Shown: piece by piece, positions 8,401-16,085 of the stretch | How positions within the stretch are numbered: position 1 is the first letter of the stretch | Layout: the number at the start of each line of letters is the position of its first letter | From: Myxococcota bacterium | Lineage (GTDB): Bacteria > Myxococcota > XYA12-FULL-58-9 > JALHOP01 | Reading direction: 5' to 3' | NCBI GenBank assembly: GCA_022842935.1 | Contig: JALHOP010000001.1 | Coordinates: 186,001 to 250,000, forward strand | DNA length: 64,000 nt | The notes under the pieces: generated by a model | Told to the model about the DNA's origin: nothing | Databases searched by the model: none | The model's input: the letters and a program-made list of their open reading frames with translations, nothing else | Made by a program: the position numbers and the translations under genes

Positions 8401-8654
8401 CCTTGCTGGTCACGAGCGCGCTGCGTCCAGATGCCGTCTCGCTCACCGCCACTGACGAGCACGCGTCTCTCGCGGTCGCGGCTGCGAGCCAAGGCGAGGT
8501 TCTCGTGGGCGACGCCGTGTATGCGGCGGCGGCCGACAGCTCACGCGCGCCTGCGCTGCTTGCTACTGTGCTCGCGGGCGACCGCATGAAGATCCTCCTC
8601 ATCGCGGTTCTCGGGGTGTTGGTGATCTTGGCGAGCAGTGGAGCGTTCGGGTGA
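5487..8654 (+). CDS. Large DUF6754-like membrane protein with FN3-like and Trp-rich regions
   Basis: 1055 residues. Signal peptide at 1-19 (ends TLDAQ). A helical part runs to about 260. About 280-540 is beta-rich and resembles fibronectin-III-like repeats (RYRNLSVSFSGARAANVAAV, GVRYRVTALAGNGVEVVS). About 575-790 is unusually rich in Trp (WW, RW, AW pairs). A transmembrane helix follows at about 818-840, then a domain like the C-terminal DUF6754 domain (FDRMAAAAHATAGPVVAVPG, then NDAQTLAGLYLIDRAADV), and a last helix at 1034-1055. DUF6754 proteins of Chloroflexota, Planctomycetes and archaea have the same order: FN3, TM, then a domain beginning with a GRPVLYVPG-like motif. No function is known. 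The start overlaps the previous gene and its stop overlaps the next (GTGA). Confidence 0.75.
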   Translation: MSRVIAVAIVLFPFTLDAQTPAVEAVAERTQVGSLARTAAALHNTLDVYRLALSELVPATHVVREAGETEGASPETPIPPAATEVFARLARVVPLRAAAEALPAISRGYHAEALDALEALAAARTLGETGAPLSALSRALERLERGAADIVDLFSRQRPMQVRIVDPETALDDVNEALDEVAAAEQRIGDLRASRGTPADQLRAFMRLEVALGHALDLIAAAEESGVRIGFDMQKPTATFAHVAGEMVSLRQALSSAVADLTVAPTLALASVHAHETTALSEDGNQRYRNLSVSFSGARAANVAAVRVERLANADDVTLALLQQTLCLGADFAQAQARTREATVEPSRGRLTDLTLTEGRYRASFVEPPGESAVRSEIVLTPVSAFGVTGESTRVPVAHLARDVGEPRALRASLERVDPREPRFYRDFDAVRVAWARSISDVAPDDRLASTARSNRASVVTAYRVARISGQKAIVVGKTAAGVTELVDRPSVAELAAGVRYRVTALAGNGVEVVSNEACAPQVQVDLRDDVQLARLGAGSLSRPASFERIVEHELESDVTLAKARAAFEMRGAAQQEALLARWWRGVPMRERTAWLARWPLLMSQTEREAWLSKAHEGMRPEDFEAWALPELYLADQPEEVRNEVDRWWSLIGVKARTASYNRWIASLSSSHRVYVERNARAAGQEGLDATRPLQVMVWWASRGETEHQRARAWWERLDTDAQRLRMQAWMTRLDPVVQVAARWPDLEVRAVSERDALFATAYRDLPDALWRRALAWMAWENMDSAARAGIVRSEVPALARLAAQIAYAVRPLDAGLGFNLRMLLAFSVFSTIFAAAVRRVVRSRGALKLRRPPAFDAFDRMAAAAHATAGPVVAVPGVNSVNDAQTLAGLYLIDRAADVTATHETTLVVADREPFVRHSGSEEGVSGAGYALDEHRAIAANAIPFLPSGREVITQTPGTAALFVGRLPPETLLVTSALRPDAVSLTATDEHASLAVAAASQGEVLVGDAVYAAAADSSRAPALLATVLAGDRMKILLIAVLGVLVILASSGAFG

Positions 8655-9277
8655 CCAAGGCAGGAGCCCCCATCGTTTGTGCCATGGTCGCGGCTACCTA
8701 TTGGGCGCTCGAGCCAGTCATCGACGTCGCGCGCGATGGGTGGCTCAAGACGTTTGCCGCCGACCTCGTTGTCGCAATCATCGCTGTCGTGACACTCGTC
8801 GCTATCGCCGGCGTCGTCGCGCGCGAGGGAGGTAAGGTTCTACGGCGCGAAAGCGGACATTTGAGCTCGGCCATCGTGCTCGTTGCCTTCGCCGTGACGT
8901 TCGCCATTGGTGTCGCTCAGGGCCCCGCTGGCGATTGGTTCGTGTGGATCTTCGACTACGTTTACGCGCCGCTCGAGAGCAGCCTGCTTGCACTTGTGGC
9001 GTTCGCGCTCGTCGACACGGCGCTGCGTCGCATGCGCGCTCGCTCTGGCGAGACCGCCCTGATCATCGCCACCGCTGCCATCGTCATGTTGGGTCGGGCG
9101 CCGGCGACCAGCGCGGCCGCAACGCTGCTGACTCCGGTTGCTGACTGGCTCACGCGCGTTCCGAACGTCGCGGGGCAACGCGTGCTGCTCATCGGCGCCG
9201 CTATTGCTGCCTGCTCGACGTTGTTGCGCCTCTTGCTTGGTGTCGAACGCGACTACCTCGGGGAGCGCCGCTCGTGA
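8651..9277 (+). CDS. Polytopic membrane protein of the DUF6754-type operon
   Basis: 208 residues with about six hydrophobic segments, for example DLVVAIIAVVTLVAIAGVV, SSAIVLVAFAVTFAIGV, LLALVAFALV and LLIGAAIAACSTLLRLLLG. Starts at GTG overlapping the previous stop (8651-8654) and ends overlapping the next start (9274-9277). There are no transporter signatures or charged pore residues that I can name. In operons with DUF6754 proteins a polytopic partner of this size is usual as far as I recall. It probably forms a complex with the 5487 and 10116 proteins in the inner membrane. Confidence 0.75.
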   Translation: MTKAGAPIVCAMVAATYWALEPVIDVARDGWLKTFAADLVVAIIAVVTLVAIAGVVAREGGKVLRRESGHLSSAIVLVAFAVTFAIGVAQGPAGDWFVWIFDYVYAPLESSLLALVAFALVDTALRRMRARSGETALIIATAAIVMLGRAPATSAAATLLTPVADWLTRVPNVAGQRVLLIGAAIAACSTLLRLLLGVERDYLGERRS

Positions 9278-10119
9278 CGCGCTGGCTCGCCATCGCTGCT
9301 CTCGTCGTCGCCGTGGCTGTCGGTCTCTGCTCGACGCGTCCCGCGCCCCGCGCGGGCATCGCTCCACAGGTGACTCAAGCGCATGCCGCGATCGCGGAGC
9401 TGACGACCGGCGATCTGCTCGTGCTTGCGGTCGACTTCGACCCCGCCAGCGTTCCCGAGCTTGGCCCCTTCGTGCGCCTTACGCTCGACATCGCTCTCAT
9501 GCGCGGTGCGCGTGTGATTACCGTGAGCCTGACGCCACACGGGGCCATGCTCGCTGAGCGTTTCTTACGTGAGGCTCTCGCCAGTCGCAAAGCGACCTAC
9601 GGTCGCGATGCCATCAACCTGGGGTTCCTCGAAGGGCGGAGCGCCGCTGTCCACCTCACCGGAATCCCACTCCAGCGTATGGCCAGCCGTGATCACGCTG
9701 GCAATGCCCTCGGTGATTTACCGCTCGCTGCCGAGGTCTCTCGCCTCGCGGACGCCGCGTCGTTCGTGGTGGCCGCGAGCGGCGCCCCGGGCGCGTTCGA
9801 GTGGTTGCTGCAGGGGCAGGGGCGATTCGCGCGTAAGTTGGTCATCGCGACGACGAGCATCGATGGGCCGCAGCTAGCGGCGTTTCACGCCAGCGGACAA
9901 ATCTCTGGGCTCGTTGCCGGTGCTCGCGACGTGGCCGCTTTCGCGGACATCGCCGCGAATGACCCCCGATTACGAGGCGATAGCGATGCCGTTGGCCATT
10001 TGCGCGAGCTCGCAGCGCAAATGCGGGCGCAGCGCTGGGCGCATCTCGCGCTCGTTCTCTGCTTGGTCGCGGGTCAGGGCCTCACTCTCTGGCGGGGCCG
10101 CAAGAAGGGGGCTACGTGA
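9274..10119 (+). CDS. Bitopic protein with an alpha/beta domain, DUF6754-type operon
   Basis: 281 residues. One transmembrane helix at each end (about 4-20 and about 256-272) brackets a 230-residue alpha/beta domain. The domain begins TTGDLLVLAVDFDPASVPEL, continues with RGARVITVSLTPHGAMLAE and NLGFLEGRS, and has GQISGLVAGARDVAAFADI near its end. This matches a widespread uncharacterised family I remember as starting with a SFDYDPAS-EL-PM motif and encoded beside DUF6754 proteins. No catalytic residues are evident. It is coupled by 4-bp overlaps on both sides, so the domain probably works in a fixed stoichiometry with its neighbours. Confidence 0.75.
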   Translation: MTRWLAIAALVVAVAVGLCSTRPAPRAGIAPQVTQAHAAIAELTTGDLLVLAVDFDPASVPELGPFVRLTLDIALMRGARVITVSLTPHGAMLAERFLREALASRKATYGRDAINLGFLEGRSAAVHLTGIPLQRMASRDHAGNALGDLPLAAEVSRLADAASFVVAASGAPGAFEWLLQGQGRFARKLVIATTSIDGPQLAAFHASGQISGLVAGARDVAAFADIAANDPRLRGDSDAVGHLRELAAQMRAQRWAHLALVLCLVAGQGLTLWRGRKKGAT

Positions 10120-10877
10120 TCGGGCCGCTCATCGCTTTGCTGCTGACCTTCGCGGTGCTTTCCTTCGTGTGGCGCGACAATCCGCTATATCGGGTGGCGG
10201 AGGGACTGTTCCTGGGGGTCGCCCTCGGCCTCTTCGCGGCCTTCGAGGTACGTCAGGTGCTTCTGCCGCGCATCTGGGACCGTCTTGCCGCAGGTCCCGC
10301 GACGGGCCCCGCCTGGGTGACCACTCTGCTCGTCGTCCTCGGGTTAGCGCTGATGCTCGCCCGGCGAGTGCCACCGCTCGCCTGGCTGGGTCGGCTACCC
10401 GTCGCGGTCGCGGTCGGGTCGCTCGCCGGGATGGCCGCCGCCGGGTTTGCGCGTACGGTGCTCGTTCCGCAGGTCGGGGCATCGGCGGCGTCTCTCGTCA
10501 TCACCGACAGCCTGTCACACGAACGGAGCGTCTGCTTGCTCGAGTCACAGCCGGCCAACGCGCTCACCAATATCGTCTGTAGCTTTGGTCCCTATCTCAA
10601 CCAGCTGCTGATCCTTTTCGCCGTCGTCGCCGGACTCGTGTATTTCGTTTTTTCTCGCCGTGAGAACAAAGGCTTACGGGCAGTGAGTCGATTTGGCGGC
10701 TGGATCGTCATGATGACCTTGGGAGTGACCCTCGGCAGCATGGCGATGGCACATTTTGCCGTCACCATCGGCCGGGCCCAGACGATGATGGAGACGCCAG
10801 GACTTGCCGTTTTGGCCCTGGCAATCGTGGTTTTGACACTATTGTATCTGCGGCGTGACCCGCCCCGGGCCGTCTGA
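10116..10877 (+). CDS. Seven-helix membrane protein closing the DUF6754-type operon
   Basis: 253 residues, about seven hydrophobic helices: IGPLIALLLTFAVLSFVW, GLFLGVALGLFAAFEV, TTLLVVLGLALML, LPVAVAVGSLAGMAAAGFA, LLILFAVVAGLVYFVF, GGWIVMMTLGVTLGSMAMA and LAVLALAIVVLTLLYL. The loop between helices 4 and 5 is polar and contains two cysteines (SVCLLES, NIVCSF). GTG start overlaps the previous stop. It is the last gene of the coupled set; the next gene follows after a gap with a perfect -35-like TTGACA. No known transporter family is recognisable. Confidence 0.75.
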   Translation: MIGPLIALLLTFAVLSFVWRDNPLYRVAEGLFLGVALGLFAAFEVRQVLLPRIWDRLAAGPATGPAWVTTLLVVLGLALMLARRVPPLAWLGRLPVAVAVGSLAGMAAAGFARTVLVPQVGASAASLVITDSLSHERSVCLLESQPANALTNIVCSFGPYLNQLLILFAVVAGLVYFVFSRRENKGLRAVSRFGGWIVMMTLGVTLGSMAMAHFAVTIGRAQTMMETPGLAVLALAIVVLTLLYLRRDPPRAV

Positions 10878-10924
10878 CGTTGACAGTTCGAAAGGATTCC
10901 TGGCAACTGCCGGGGCCAAACGCG

Positions 10925-11566
10925 ATGCAACACCCCCACGCAGTAAGTAAGCAGGCCTTCGCGAGCCCATTGCTCGAGCGTCTGAGCCGCTGTCATCCGG
11001 TGGTGCCGGCACTCATGTGGGTGCCCGTCTCGGCATATCTATCTTATCTTGGCGTAAGCCAGGGGCTTTCGCTTCTGACATCGGCCGGTCTTTGGGGCGG
11101 CGGCTTTTTCTTGTGGACCTTCTGCGAGTACCTGCTTCATCGCTGGGTCTTCCACTTCGAATTCAAGAACCCGGCCCTTCAGAAGATCTGGTACCCCGTG
11201 CACCGTTTGCACCACGACGTGCAGGAGTGGGATCGCTTGGTCGCGCCGCCGCTCATGTCGGTGCCTCTGTTCTTCGTCTTCCTTGGTCTGTTTTACGCCT
11301 GGCCCGGCGCGCCGTTGATGATGCCGCTCTTCTCGGGCTTCATTGTCGGCTATTTGGGCTACGACTACGTCCACTATTACACACACTTCGCCCGCCCGAC
11401 CTCGTCGATTGGCAAGGGCCTGCGCAAGCGCCACTTGCAGCATCATTTCGCGTTCAAAGATCGATGGTATGGGGTTAGCTCGCCATTGTGGGACTACGTC
11501 TTCGGGACGTACGTCAAAGATGGCGAGCGTTCGCGCCGCCGTGAGGCTTCGGAGTCAGTCGCGTAG
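10925..11566 (+). CDS. Fatty acid (2-)hydroxylase / sterol desaturase family
   Basis: Integral membrane di-iron hydroxylase; in this context it probably 2-hydroxylates the fatty-acyl chain of ceramides. The eight-histidine pattern is present: HRWVFH (about 76-81), HRLHHD, HYYTH and HLQHH, with hydrophobic pairs between them. I use ATG 10925 (213 residues). An in-frame TTG at 10880 coincides with a perfect TTGACA and is more likely a -35 element, although the hexamer 17 bases on (GCAACT) is a poor -10. The C-terminus ends in the family-typical LWDYVFGTY followed by a short basic tail. Serine palmitoyltransferase follows 21 bp downstream, which supports the sphingolipid role. Other FA-hydroxylase members act on sterols or carotenoids. 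Confidence 0.88.
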   Translation: MQHPHAVSKQAFASPLLERLSRCHPVVPALMWVPVSAYLSYLGVSQGLSLLTSAGLWGGGFFLWTFCEYLLHRWVFHFEFKNPALQKIWYPVHRLHHDVQEWDRLVAPPLMSVPLFFVFLGLFYAWPGAPLMMPLFSGFIVGYLGYDYVHYYTHFARPTSSIGKGLRKRHLQHHFAFKDRWYGVSSPLWDYVFGTYVKDGERSRRREASESVA

Positions 11567-11587
11567 CGACCAGGCAGGGATGTAACG

Positions 11588-12823
11588 ATGGATATCTTCG
11601 ATAAGTGCTACGCGTATAACGACCCGCCGCTCGCGCGCTCGCACAACATCTACCCGTATTTTTCGGTCATCGACGAGACCTTCGGCACCGAGGTCATGAT
11701 CGACGGTAAGCGCGTCATCATGGCGGGCTCGAACAACTACATGGGTTTGTCGAGCGACCCACGCGTGAAGGAAGCCGCTATCGCGGCCATCAAGAAATTC
11801 GGCTCGACCTGCTCCGGGTCGCGCTTGCTGAACGGCACGCTATCGCTGCACGCCGAGCTCGAAGAGAAGTTCGCCGCCTTTTTGAAGCGTGATGCGGCTG
11901 CGGTCTTCTCGACCGGCTACACCGCGAACCTGGGCTCGTTGAGCTCGCTTCTCGGCAAGGGCGACATCGTCTACATGGACAAGGGCGATCACGGCTCGAT
12001 CGTCGACGGCGTGCGCTTGGGCGCGGCCGACATGAAGCGCTTCCGTCACAACACGCCCGAGCATCTCGAGCTCTTGTTGCGTGAGGCAGCCCCGGACGCC
12101 GCCAAGATGGTGGTCGTCGACGGTGTCTTCAGTATGGAGGGCGACGTCGCCCCGCTCGACCAGTATGCGGCTCTGCGCAAGCAGTACAATTTCCGCCTCA
12201 TGGTCGACGAGGCGCACAGCATGGGTGTCTTCGGCAAACACGGCCGCGGTACCGCTGAGCACTTCGGTGTCGAAGACGACGTCGACCTCGTCATGGGGAC
12301 GTTCAGCAAGGCCTTCGCATCGCTCGGCGGCGTGATCGCTGGCCCCGCGAAGGTCATCGAGTTCATCAAGCACAAGGCGCGCTCGATGATTTTCCAGGCG
12401 AGCATGACACCTGGAGCCTGTGGCGCTTGCTTGAAGTCGCTCGAAATCGTCCAGGCCGAGCCGGAACGCCGCGAGCGCTTGTTCGCTAACGCGGACCATG
12501 TCCGCAAGGGCTTCAAGGCACTCGGGTTCAACACGCTGCACAGCAACACGCCCGTCGTTCCGGTCGTCATTGGGGATGACCTCAAGACCTTCTCGTTCTG
12601 GCGCGCGTTGCTCGACGCCGGCGTGTTCACGAACCCGGTCATCAGCCCGGCGGTGGCACCTGGACAGCAACTCATCCGCACCTCGTTCATGGCGACGCAC
12701 ACGACCGAGCAGCTCGACCGCGTGCTCGAGACCTTCGACGTGATCGGCCGCAAGTTCGGCATCATCGGCGAGAGCAAGGGGCAGCAGACGAGCTTCGTCA
12801 TCCAGGGTCGTCTCGCCGGCTAG
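11588..12823 (+). CDS. spt: Serine palmitoyltransferase (alpha-oxoamine synthase)
   Basis: PLP enzyme that condenses serine with a long-chain acyl thioester to give 3-ketosphinganine, the first step of sphingolipid synthesis; soluble or peripheral. 411 residues, a typical length. The PLP lysine lies in GTFSKAFASLGG (about K241). VDEAHSMGVFG carries the Asp that binds the pyridine nitrogen, and GDHGSIVDG the ring-stacking His. The whole family also contains KBL, BioF and HemA, which look similar. I assign SPT because of the N-terminal NNYMGLSSDPRV region and because a fatty-acid hydroxylase, a GNAT-type acyltransferase and an epimerase-like reductase lie around it. A GGAT Shine-Dalgarno precedes ATG 11588. 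Confidence 0.9.
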   Translation: MDIFDKCYAYNDPPLARSHNIYPYFSVIDETFGTEVMIDGKRVIMAGSNNYMGLSSDPRVKEAAIAAIKKFGSTCSGSRLLNGTLSLHAELEEKFAAFLKRDAAAVFSTGYTANLGSLSSLLGKGDIVYMDKGDHGSIVDGVRLGAADMKRFRHNTPEHLELLLREAAPDAAKMVVVDGVFSMEGDVAPLDQYAALRKQYNFRLMVDEAHSMGVFGKHGRGTAEHFGVEDDVDLVMGTFSKAFASLGGVIAGPAKVIEFIKHKARSMIFQASMTPGACGACLKSLEIVQAEPERRERLFANADHVRKGFKALGFNTLHSNTPVVPVVIGDDLKTFSFWRALLDAGVFTNPVISPAVAPGQQLIRTSFMATHTTEQLDRVLETFDVIGRKFGIIGESKGQQTSFVIQGRLAG

Positions 12824-12919
12824 AGCTCACGTAAGGTTTCGCGAGCCAACGCGTCGTCGTGACCTGCCGTCACGGCTGAGGCGCGGACCTCTTGCGAGTC
12901 GCCTGCCGATAAGGCGCGC

Positions 12920-13819
12920 ATGTCAGTCCGTACGCCTGCGATTGCCGAGTTGTCGTCTCGACCGGTGACATTGACTCAGCTGGTTCCGCAGGAGCTCTTG
13001 CCCGTACCGGTCGCGGCGCGCGAACCGTCGACGAGCGCCAAGAAGCTCTTCATCCTCGCCGACCGGCTCGTCAGCGACACGCATGAAGCGGCGCTCGGCA
13101 AGGGGAGCTACTTCGGCGAATCAACGCCCCAGTGGCTTCTCAGGACCATGCCGGTTTGGGGTACGGCGCTCGTGGTGGGCGCGGGTGTCGCGCTCGGAAC
13201 CACCTTGGGTTGGGACGAGCCGACTCCGTTTTTCGCGGGCTTGGTCGGTGGCTGCCTATCTTTGGCCGCCATCGGCTTGGGCCTCGAGCGGTGGCAGGGA
13301 CCCGCGCGCGCGAAGCCCATCCCGGTCACCGAAGCGCGCCCGTACCTTGACGCGTTCAAGGCCGGCGAGGCGCAGACCCAGGCCCTGGTGACGCGCCTCG
13401 CGACGAGCGCTTCGAGCCTGGTCGCGGCGAAGGGGGTGGCTGGGCAGGAGTTTCGCCGCCAACTCGACGAGCTCGCTGCCGTGAATGTCCAGCTCGACAG
13501 CGCTGCCACGAACCGCATCGACGCGCTCTGCGAGCTCGCGAACAGCATGCCCCGCAAACATCGGCTCGAGGCAACGTCCACACGTCTCATCCTCGCGGCG
13601 TTCGAAAGGCTCGACGTTGCTGACCGTGCGGAGCTGGCGCCGCTCTTGCTCGCGCACCTGTTCAAAGGCGAACGTTTGCGCTGGGCTTTCCGCGACACAA
13701 CGAGCAGCGCGCAGCTCTACAACGCTCTCATCGCCATGCACCCGAGCGGCGTGACCTCGCGCGAGGAGCTGCAGAAGCTCGTCGCTCCCGTGCCTTCGCA
13801 GACGCGCCCGCACGACTGA
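12920..13819 (+). CDS. Unknown protein with two membrane helices (tandem paralogue 1)
   Basis: 299 residues. The first 40 are disordered and Pro/Ala/Ser-rich with no signal peptide. Two hydrophobic helices follow (VWGTALVVGAGVALGTTLG and FAGLVGGCLSLAAIGLGL), then a helical domain of about 190 residues. That domain is clearly related to the next gene's product: compare ARPYLDAFKAGEAQTQALV, GVAGQEFRRQLDELAAVN and LLAHLFKGERLRWAF with the equivalent parts of the 13933 protein. No Shine-Dalgarno is visible. TGCCGATAAG lies 7 bases before the ATG and could be an extended -10 of a leaderless mRNA. I do not recognise the family. It sits inside the ceramide cluster but need not belong to it. Confidence 0.65.
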   Translation: MSVRTPAIAELSSRPVTLTQLVPQELLPVPVAAREPSTSAKKLFILADRLVSDTHEAALGKGSYFGESTPQWLLRTMPVWGTALVVGAGVALGTTLGWDEPTPFFAGLVGGCLSLAAIGLGLERWQGPARAKPIPVTEARPYLDAFKAGEAQTQALVTRLATSASSLVAAKGVAGQEFRRQLDELAAVNVQLDSAATNRIDALCELANSMPRKHRLEATSTRLILAAFERLDVADRAELAPLLLAHLFKGERLRWAFRDTTSSAQLYNALIAMHPSGVTSREELQKLVAPVPSQTRPHD

Positions 13820-13932
13820 GCACTGATCGGTCAATTCCGCAGCGCTGCGGGCGAGCTTGGCGTTCCACATGCCTGACCCTTCGTCAGAGCGCTGGCGAGC
13901 ATCCGCCCGCCGCTCGCGCCGATATGGTCAGC

Positions 13933-14835
13933 ATGATGACGACCGAAACGCCCGCGGCTATTGCGCCAGTGTCGCGCCTCGCCAGTGGTAGCGTAGGCCT
14001 CTTTGCCGCTGACCTCGGTCGCGGCGCCGTCGTGCCCGTGATGGGCGCGGCATCGAGCCCCGTCGCACGCGGCTTCGCGCTCGATGATGCCATGTGCCGA
14101 GCGACGTCACCCCTTGGCGCTAGCGGCCGGCGGGGCGTGATTGCATTCCTTTCGGCGGGAACGGATGCTAGCGAAACACTGGCGGCTGTCGGCGCTGTTG
14201 CCTCGCTTGTCGGTTGTGGCGGCTTGGGACATGCGGTGTTGGGCGGAGGCGGCGGAGTCCTGCTTGGCCTTCTCGCCGGAGTCTGCCTCATCGGCGCATC
14301 CATTGCGCTCGTGCTACGAACCGATCAGCGCGCTGCCGAGGCCCCTCTCGATGCCCGTCACGTGCAGCCATTCGTCGAAGCGTTTCGGGAAGGCGATGCG
14401 CCAACGCGCGTTCTCGTCGCGACGATGGCCAAGCGTTGGGAAGGTGTGGTGCGGGCGCGCGGAATCGTCGGCCAGCACGCGCGCGCGCAACTCGCCGAGC
14501 TCGCCGCGGCAACTCCGCAGCTCGACGACGCTCGGGCCAAGTCGATCGATGCAGTCGCCGGTGTGCTCGCGGAGCTCCGGGACGAGAACGGCAGGCACGT
14601 GACGGAGCTCGGCAAGGGTTCGTGCGAGAGGCTCATGAGCCTCGTGGCGCAGCTCGTGCCCGAAGACCGTGTGCACGTGAGCGCGTTCTTGCGTGAGCGC
14701 TTGTTCGATGGCGAGCGGCCGCGTCTTAAGGCCGAGGATCAGCCGAGCTATCTGAGGCTCTACGAGGTCGTTAGCGACAAGGCGATGTTCCCGCTCGTGA
14801 CCGCCGCACAGCTCCAGGGCCGCGACGCAGCCTAA
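13933..14835 (+). CDS. Unknown protein with membrane helices (tandem paralogue 2)
   Basis: About 300 residues, a tandem relative of the preceding protein: ARHVQPFVEAFREGDAPTRV, GIVGQHARAQLAELAA and LRERLFDGERPRLKAEDQ align with it. The N-terminal 80 residues are low-complexity and unrelated, followed by a Gly-rich hydrophobic stretch of 60 residues (ETLAAVGAVASLVGCGGLG, VLLGLLAGVCLIGASIALV). I place the start at ATG 13933 (13936 and 13924 are also in frame) because CCGATATG at 13919-13926 resembles a -10 and overlaps the 13924 codon. No Shine-Dalgarno is seen for any of them. Function is unknown. Confidence 0.65.
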   Translation: MMTTETPAAIAPVSRLASGSVGLFAADLGRGAVVPVMGAASSPVARGFALDDAMCRATSPLGASGRRGVIAFLSAGTDASETLAAVGAVASLVGCGGLGHAVLGGGGGVLLGLLAGVCLIGASIALVLRTDQRAAEAPLDARHVQPFVEAFREGDAPTRVLVATMAKRWEGVVRARGIVGQHARAQLAELAAATPQLDDARAKSIDAVAGVLAELRDENGRHVTELGKGSCERLMSLVAQLVPEDRVHVSAFLRERLFDGERPRLKAEDQPSYLRLYEVVSDKAMFPLVTAAQLQGRDAA

Positions 14836-14969
14836 AAAGAGACACGCCGTTAGGCCCTTACGGACCTGGTTTGGTTCGCTTGGCTCGTTCATCCAAGCTC
14901 GAACGCGTAAGCCCAGCCCCTTGCTTTTCGCTCGCCAGTGCGTTCAATCCGGCCGCAGGAGCGACAGCG

Positions 14970-16085
14970 ATGGTTGAGATCACGACGGTCACTGGTAAGG
15001 GCGACCGCGACGCCTTCATCAAGTTTCCCTGGTCCATCTACGCGGGCGATACGCGTTGGGCACCGCCGCTCCTCATCGAGCGCAAAGAGTTTCTCGACAC
15101 CAAGAAGAACCCCTTCTTCGAATACGCCGAGGTCGCGCACTTTCTCGCTAAGCGCTCTGGTAAGGTCGTCGGCCGTATCAGCGCCGTTCACGACAAGAAG
15201 TACAACGACTTTCACGGCGTCCAACACGTTGGCTTCGGCATGTTCGAGGCCGTGAACGACGTCGAGGTGTCACGGGCTTTGTTTGCCGCTGTCGAGAAAT
15301 GGGGCAGGGAGCGCGGGCTCGCGGCAGTCTGGGGACCCGTGAGCTTCTCGACGAACCACGAGTGCGGGCTTCTGGTCGACGGCTACGACGACATGCCGGC
15401 CATCATGATGACGTACAACCCCACCTACTACGAAAGGCTCGTCGAGGACGCTGGCTACGCGAAGTCGCGCGACTTGTGGGCCTGGGAGCTGTCCGCGCAC
15501 GCATCGGTCCCCGAGAAGATTGGCCGTATCGCCGAGAAGATCCGCGAGCGCGAAGGCATCGTGGTGCGCGGCGCCAACATGAAGAAGTGGGACGAAGAGG
15601 TCGACCTCGCTTTCCAGATCTACAATGAGGCCTGGGAGAAGAACTGGGGCTTCGTGCCCATGTCGCGCGCCGAATTCGATAAGCTCGCCAAGGAAATGAA
15701 GCAGATCGTCAAGCCCGAGCTCGTCCTCATCGCCGAGGTTAAGGGCGAGGTCGCCGGTTTCTCGTTCACCATTCCCGACGTTAACCCAGCCATCGCCAAG
15801 GCCAACGGGCGTCTTTTGCCGTTTGGGCTGCCGAAGATGCTCATGCACTTGAAGAAGTGCGACCGCGCGCGCCTGGTGCTCCTCGGCATGCGGCCGAAGT
15901 TCCGCAAGCGCGGTATCGACGCGATCCTCTACAAGGACACGCTCGAGAAAGCTGGCAAGCTCGGTTTCCGTCGCGGCGAGATTGGCTGGACGCTCGACAA
16001 CAACGACCTCGTCAATCGAGCCATCGAGAGCATGGGCGGCAAGAAGTCGAAGACGTACCGCATGTACGAGAAGTCGCTCTCGTGA
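14970..16085 (+). CDS. cerS: GNAT-superfamily acyltransferase, probable bacterial ceramide synthase
   Basis: 371 residues. N-acyltransferase fold; probably transfers a fatty-acyl group to the amine of 3-ketosphinganine (bacterial CerS, which evolved separately from the eukaryotic enzyme). The N-terminal half has conserved features such as FPWSIYAGDTRWAPPLL and VWGPVSFSTNHECGLLVDG. The C-terminal GNAT half carries ELVLIAEVKGEVAGFSF and GMRPKFRKRGIDAILYK, an acyl-CoA pyrophosphate-binding-like loop. ATG 14970 has AGGAG at 14956-14960; the longer frame from 14871 is not conserved-looking. The stop overlaps the next start (GTGA). The link to ceramide rests on context (SPT upstream, CerR-like reductase coupled downstream), as in Caulobacter, and on recollection of the family. 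Confidence 0.75.
   Translation: MVEITTVTGKGDRDAFIKFPWSIYAGDTRWAPPLLIERKEFLDTKKNPFFEYAEVAHFLAKRSGKVVGRISAVHDKKYNDFHGVQHVGFGMFEAVNDVEVSRALFAAVEKWGRERGLAAVWGPVSFSTNHECGLLVDGYDDMPAIMMTYNPTYYERLVEDAGYAKSRDLWAWELSAHASVPEKIGRIAEKIREREGIVVRGANMKKWDEEVDLAFQIYNEAWEKNWGFVPMSRAEFDKLAKEMKQIVKPELVLIAEVKGEVAGFSFTIPDVNPAIAKANGRLLPFGLPKMLMHLKKCDRARLVLLGMRPKFRKRGIDAILYKDTLEKAGKLGFRRGEIGWTLDNNDLVNRAIESMGGKKSKTYRMYEKSLS

Noticed and set aside
7110-8492. 460-residue minus-strand ORF
   Set aside because: Antisense to the DUF6754-like gene, Arg/Gly/His-rich like other shadow frames.
10880-10924. TTG start extending the fatty-acid hydroxylase upstream
   Set aside because: The TTG is part of a perfect TTGACA hexamer, and the 15 added residues have no family support; ATG 10925 is a better start.
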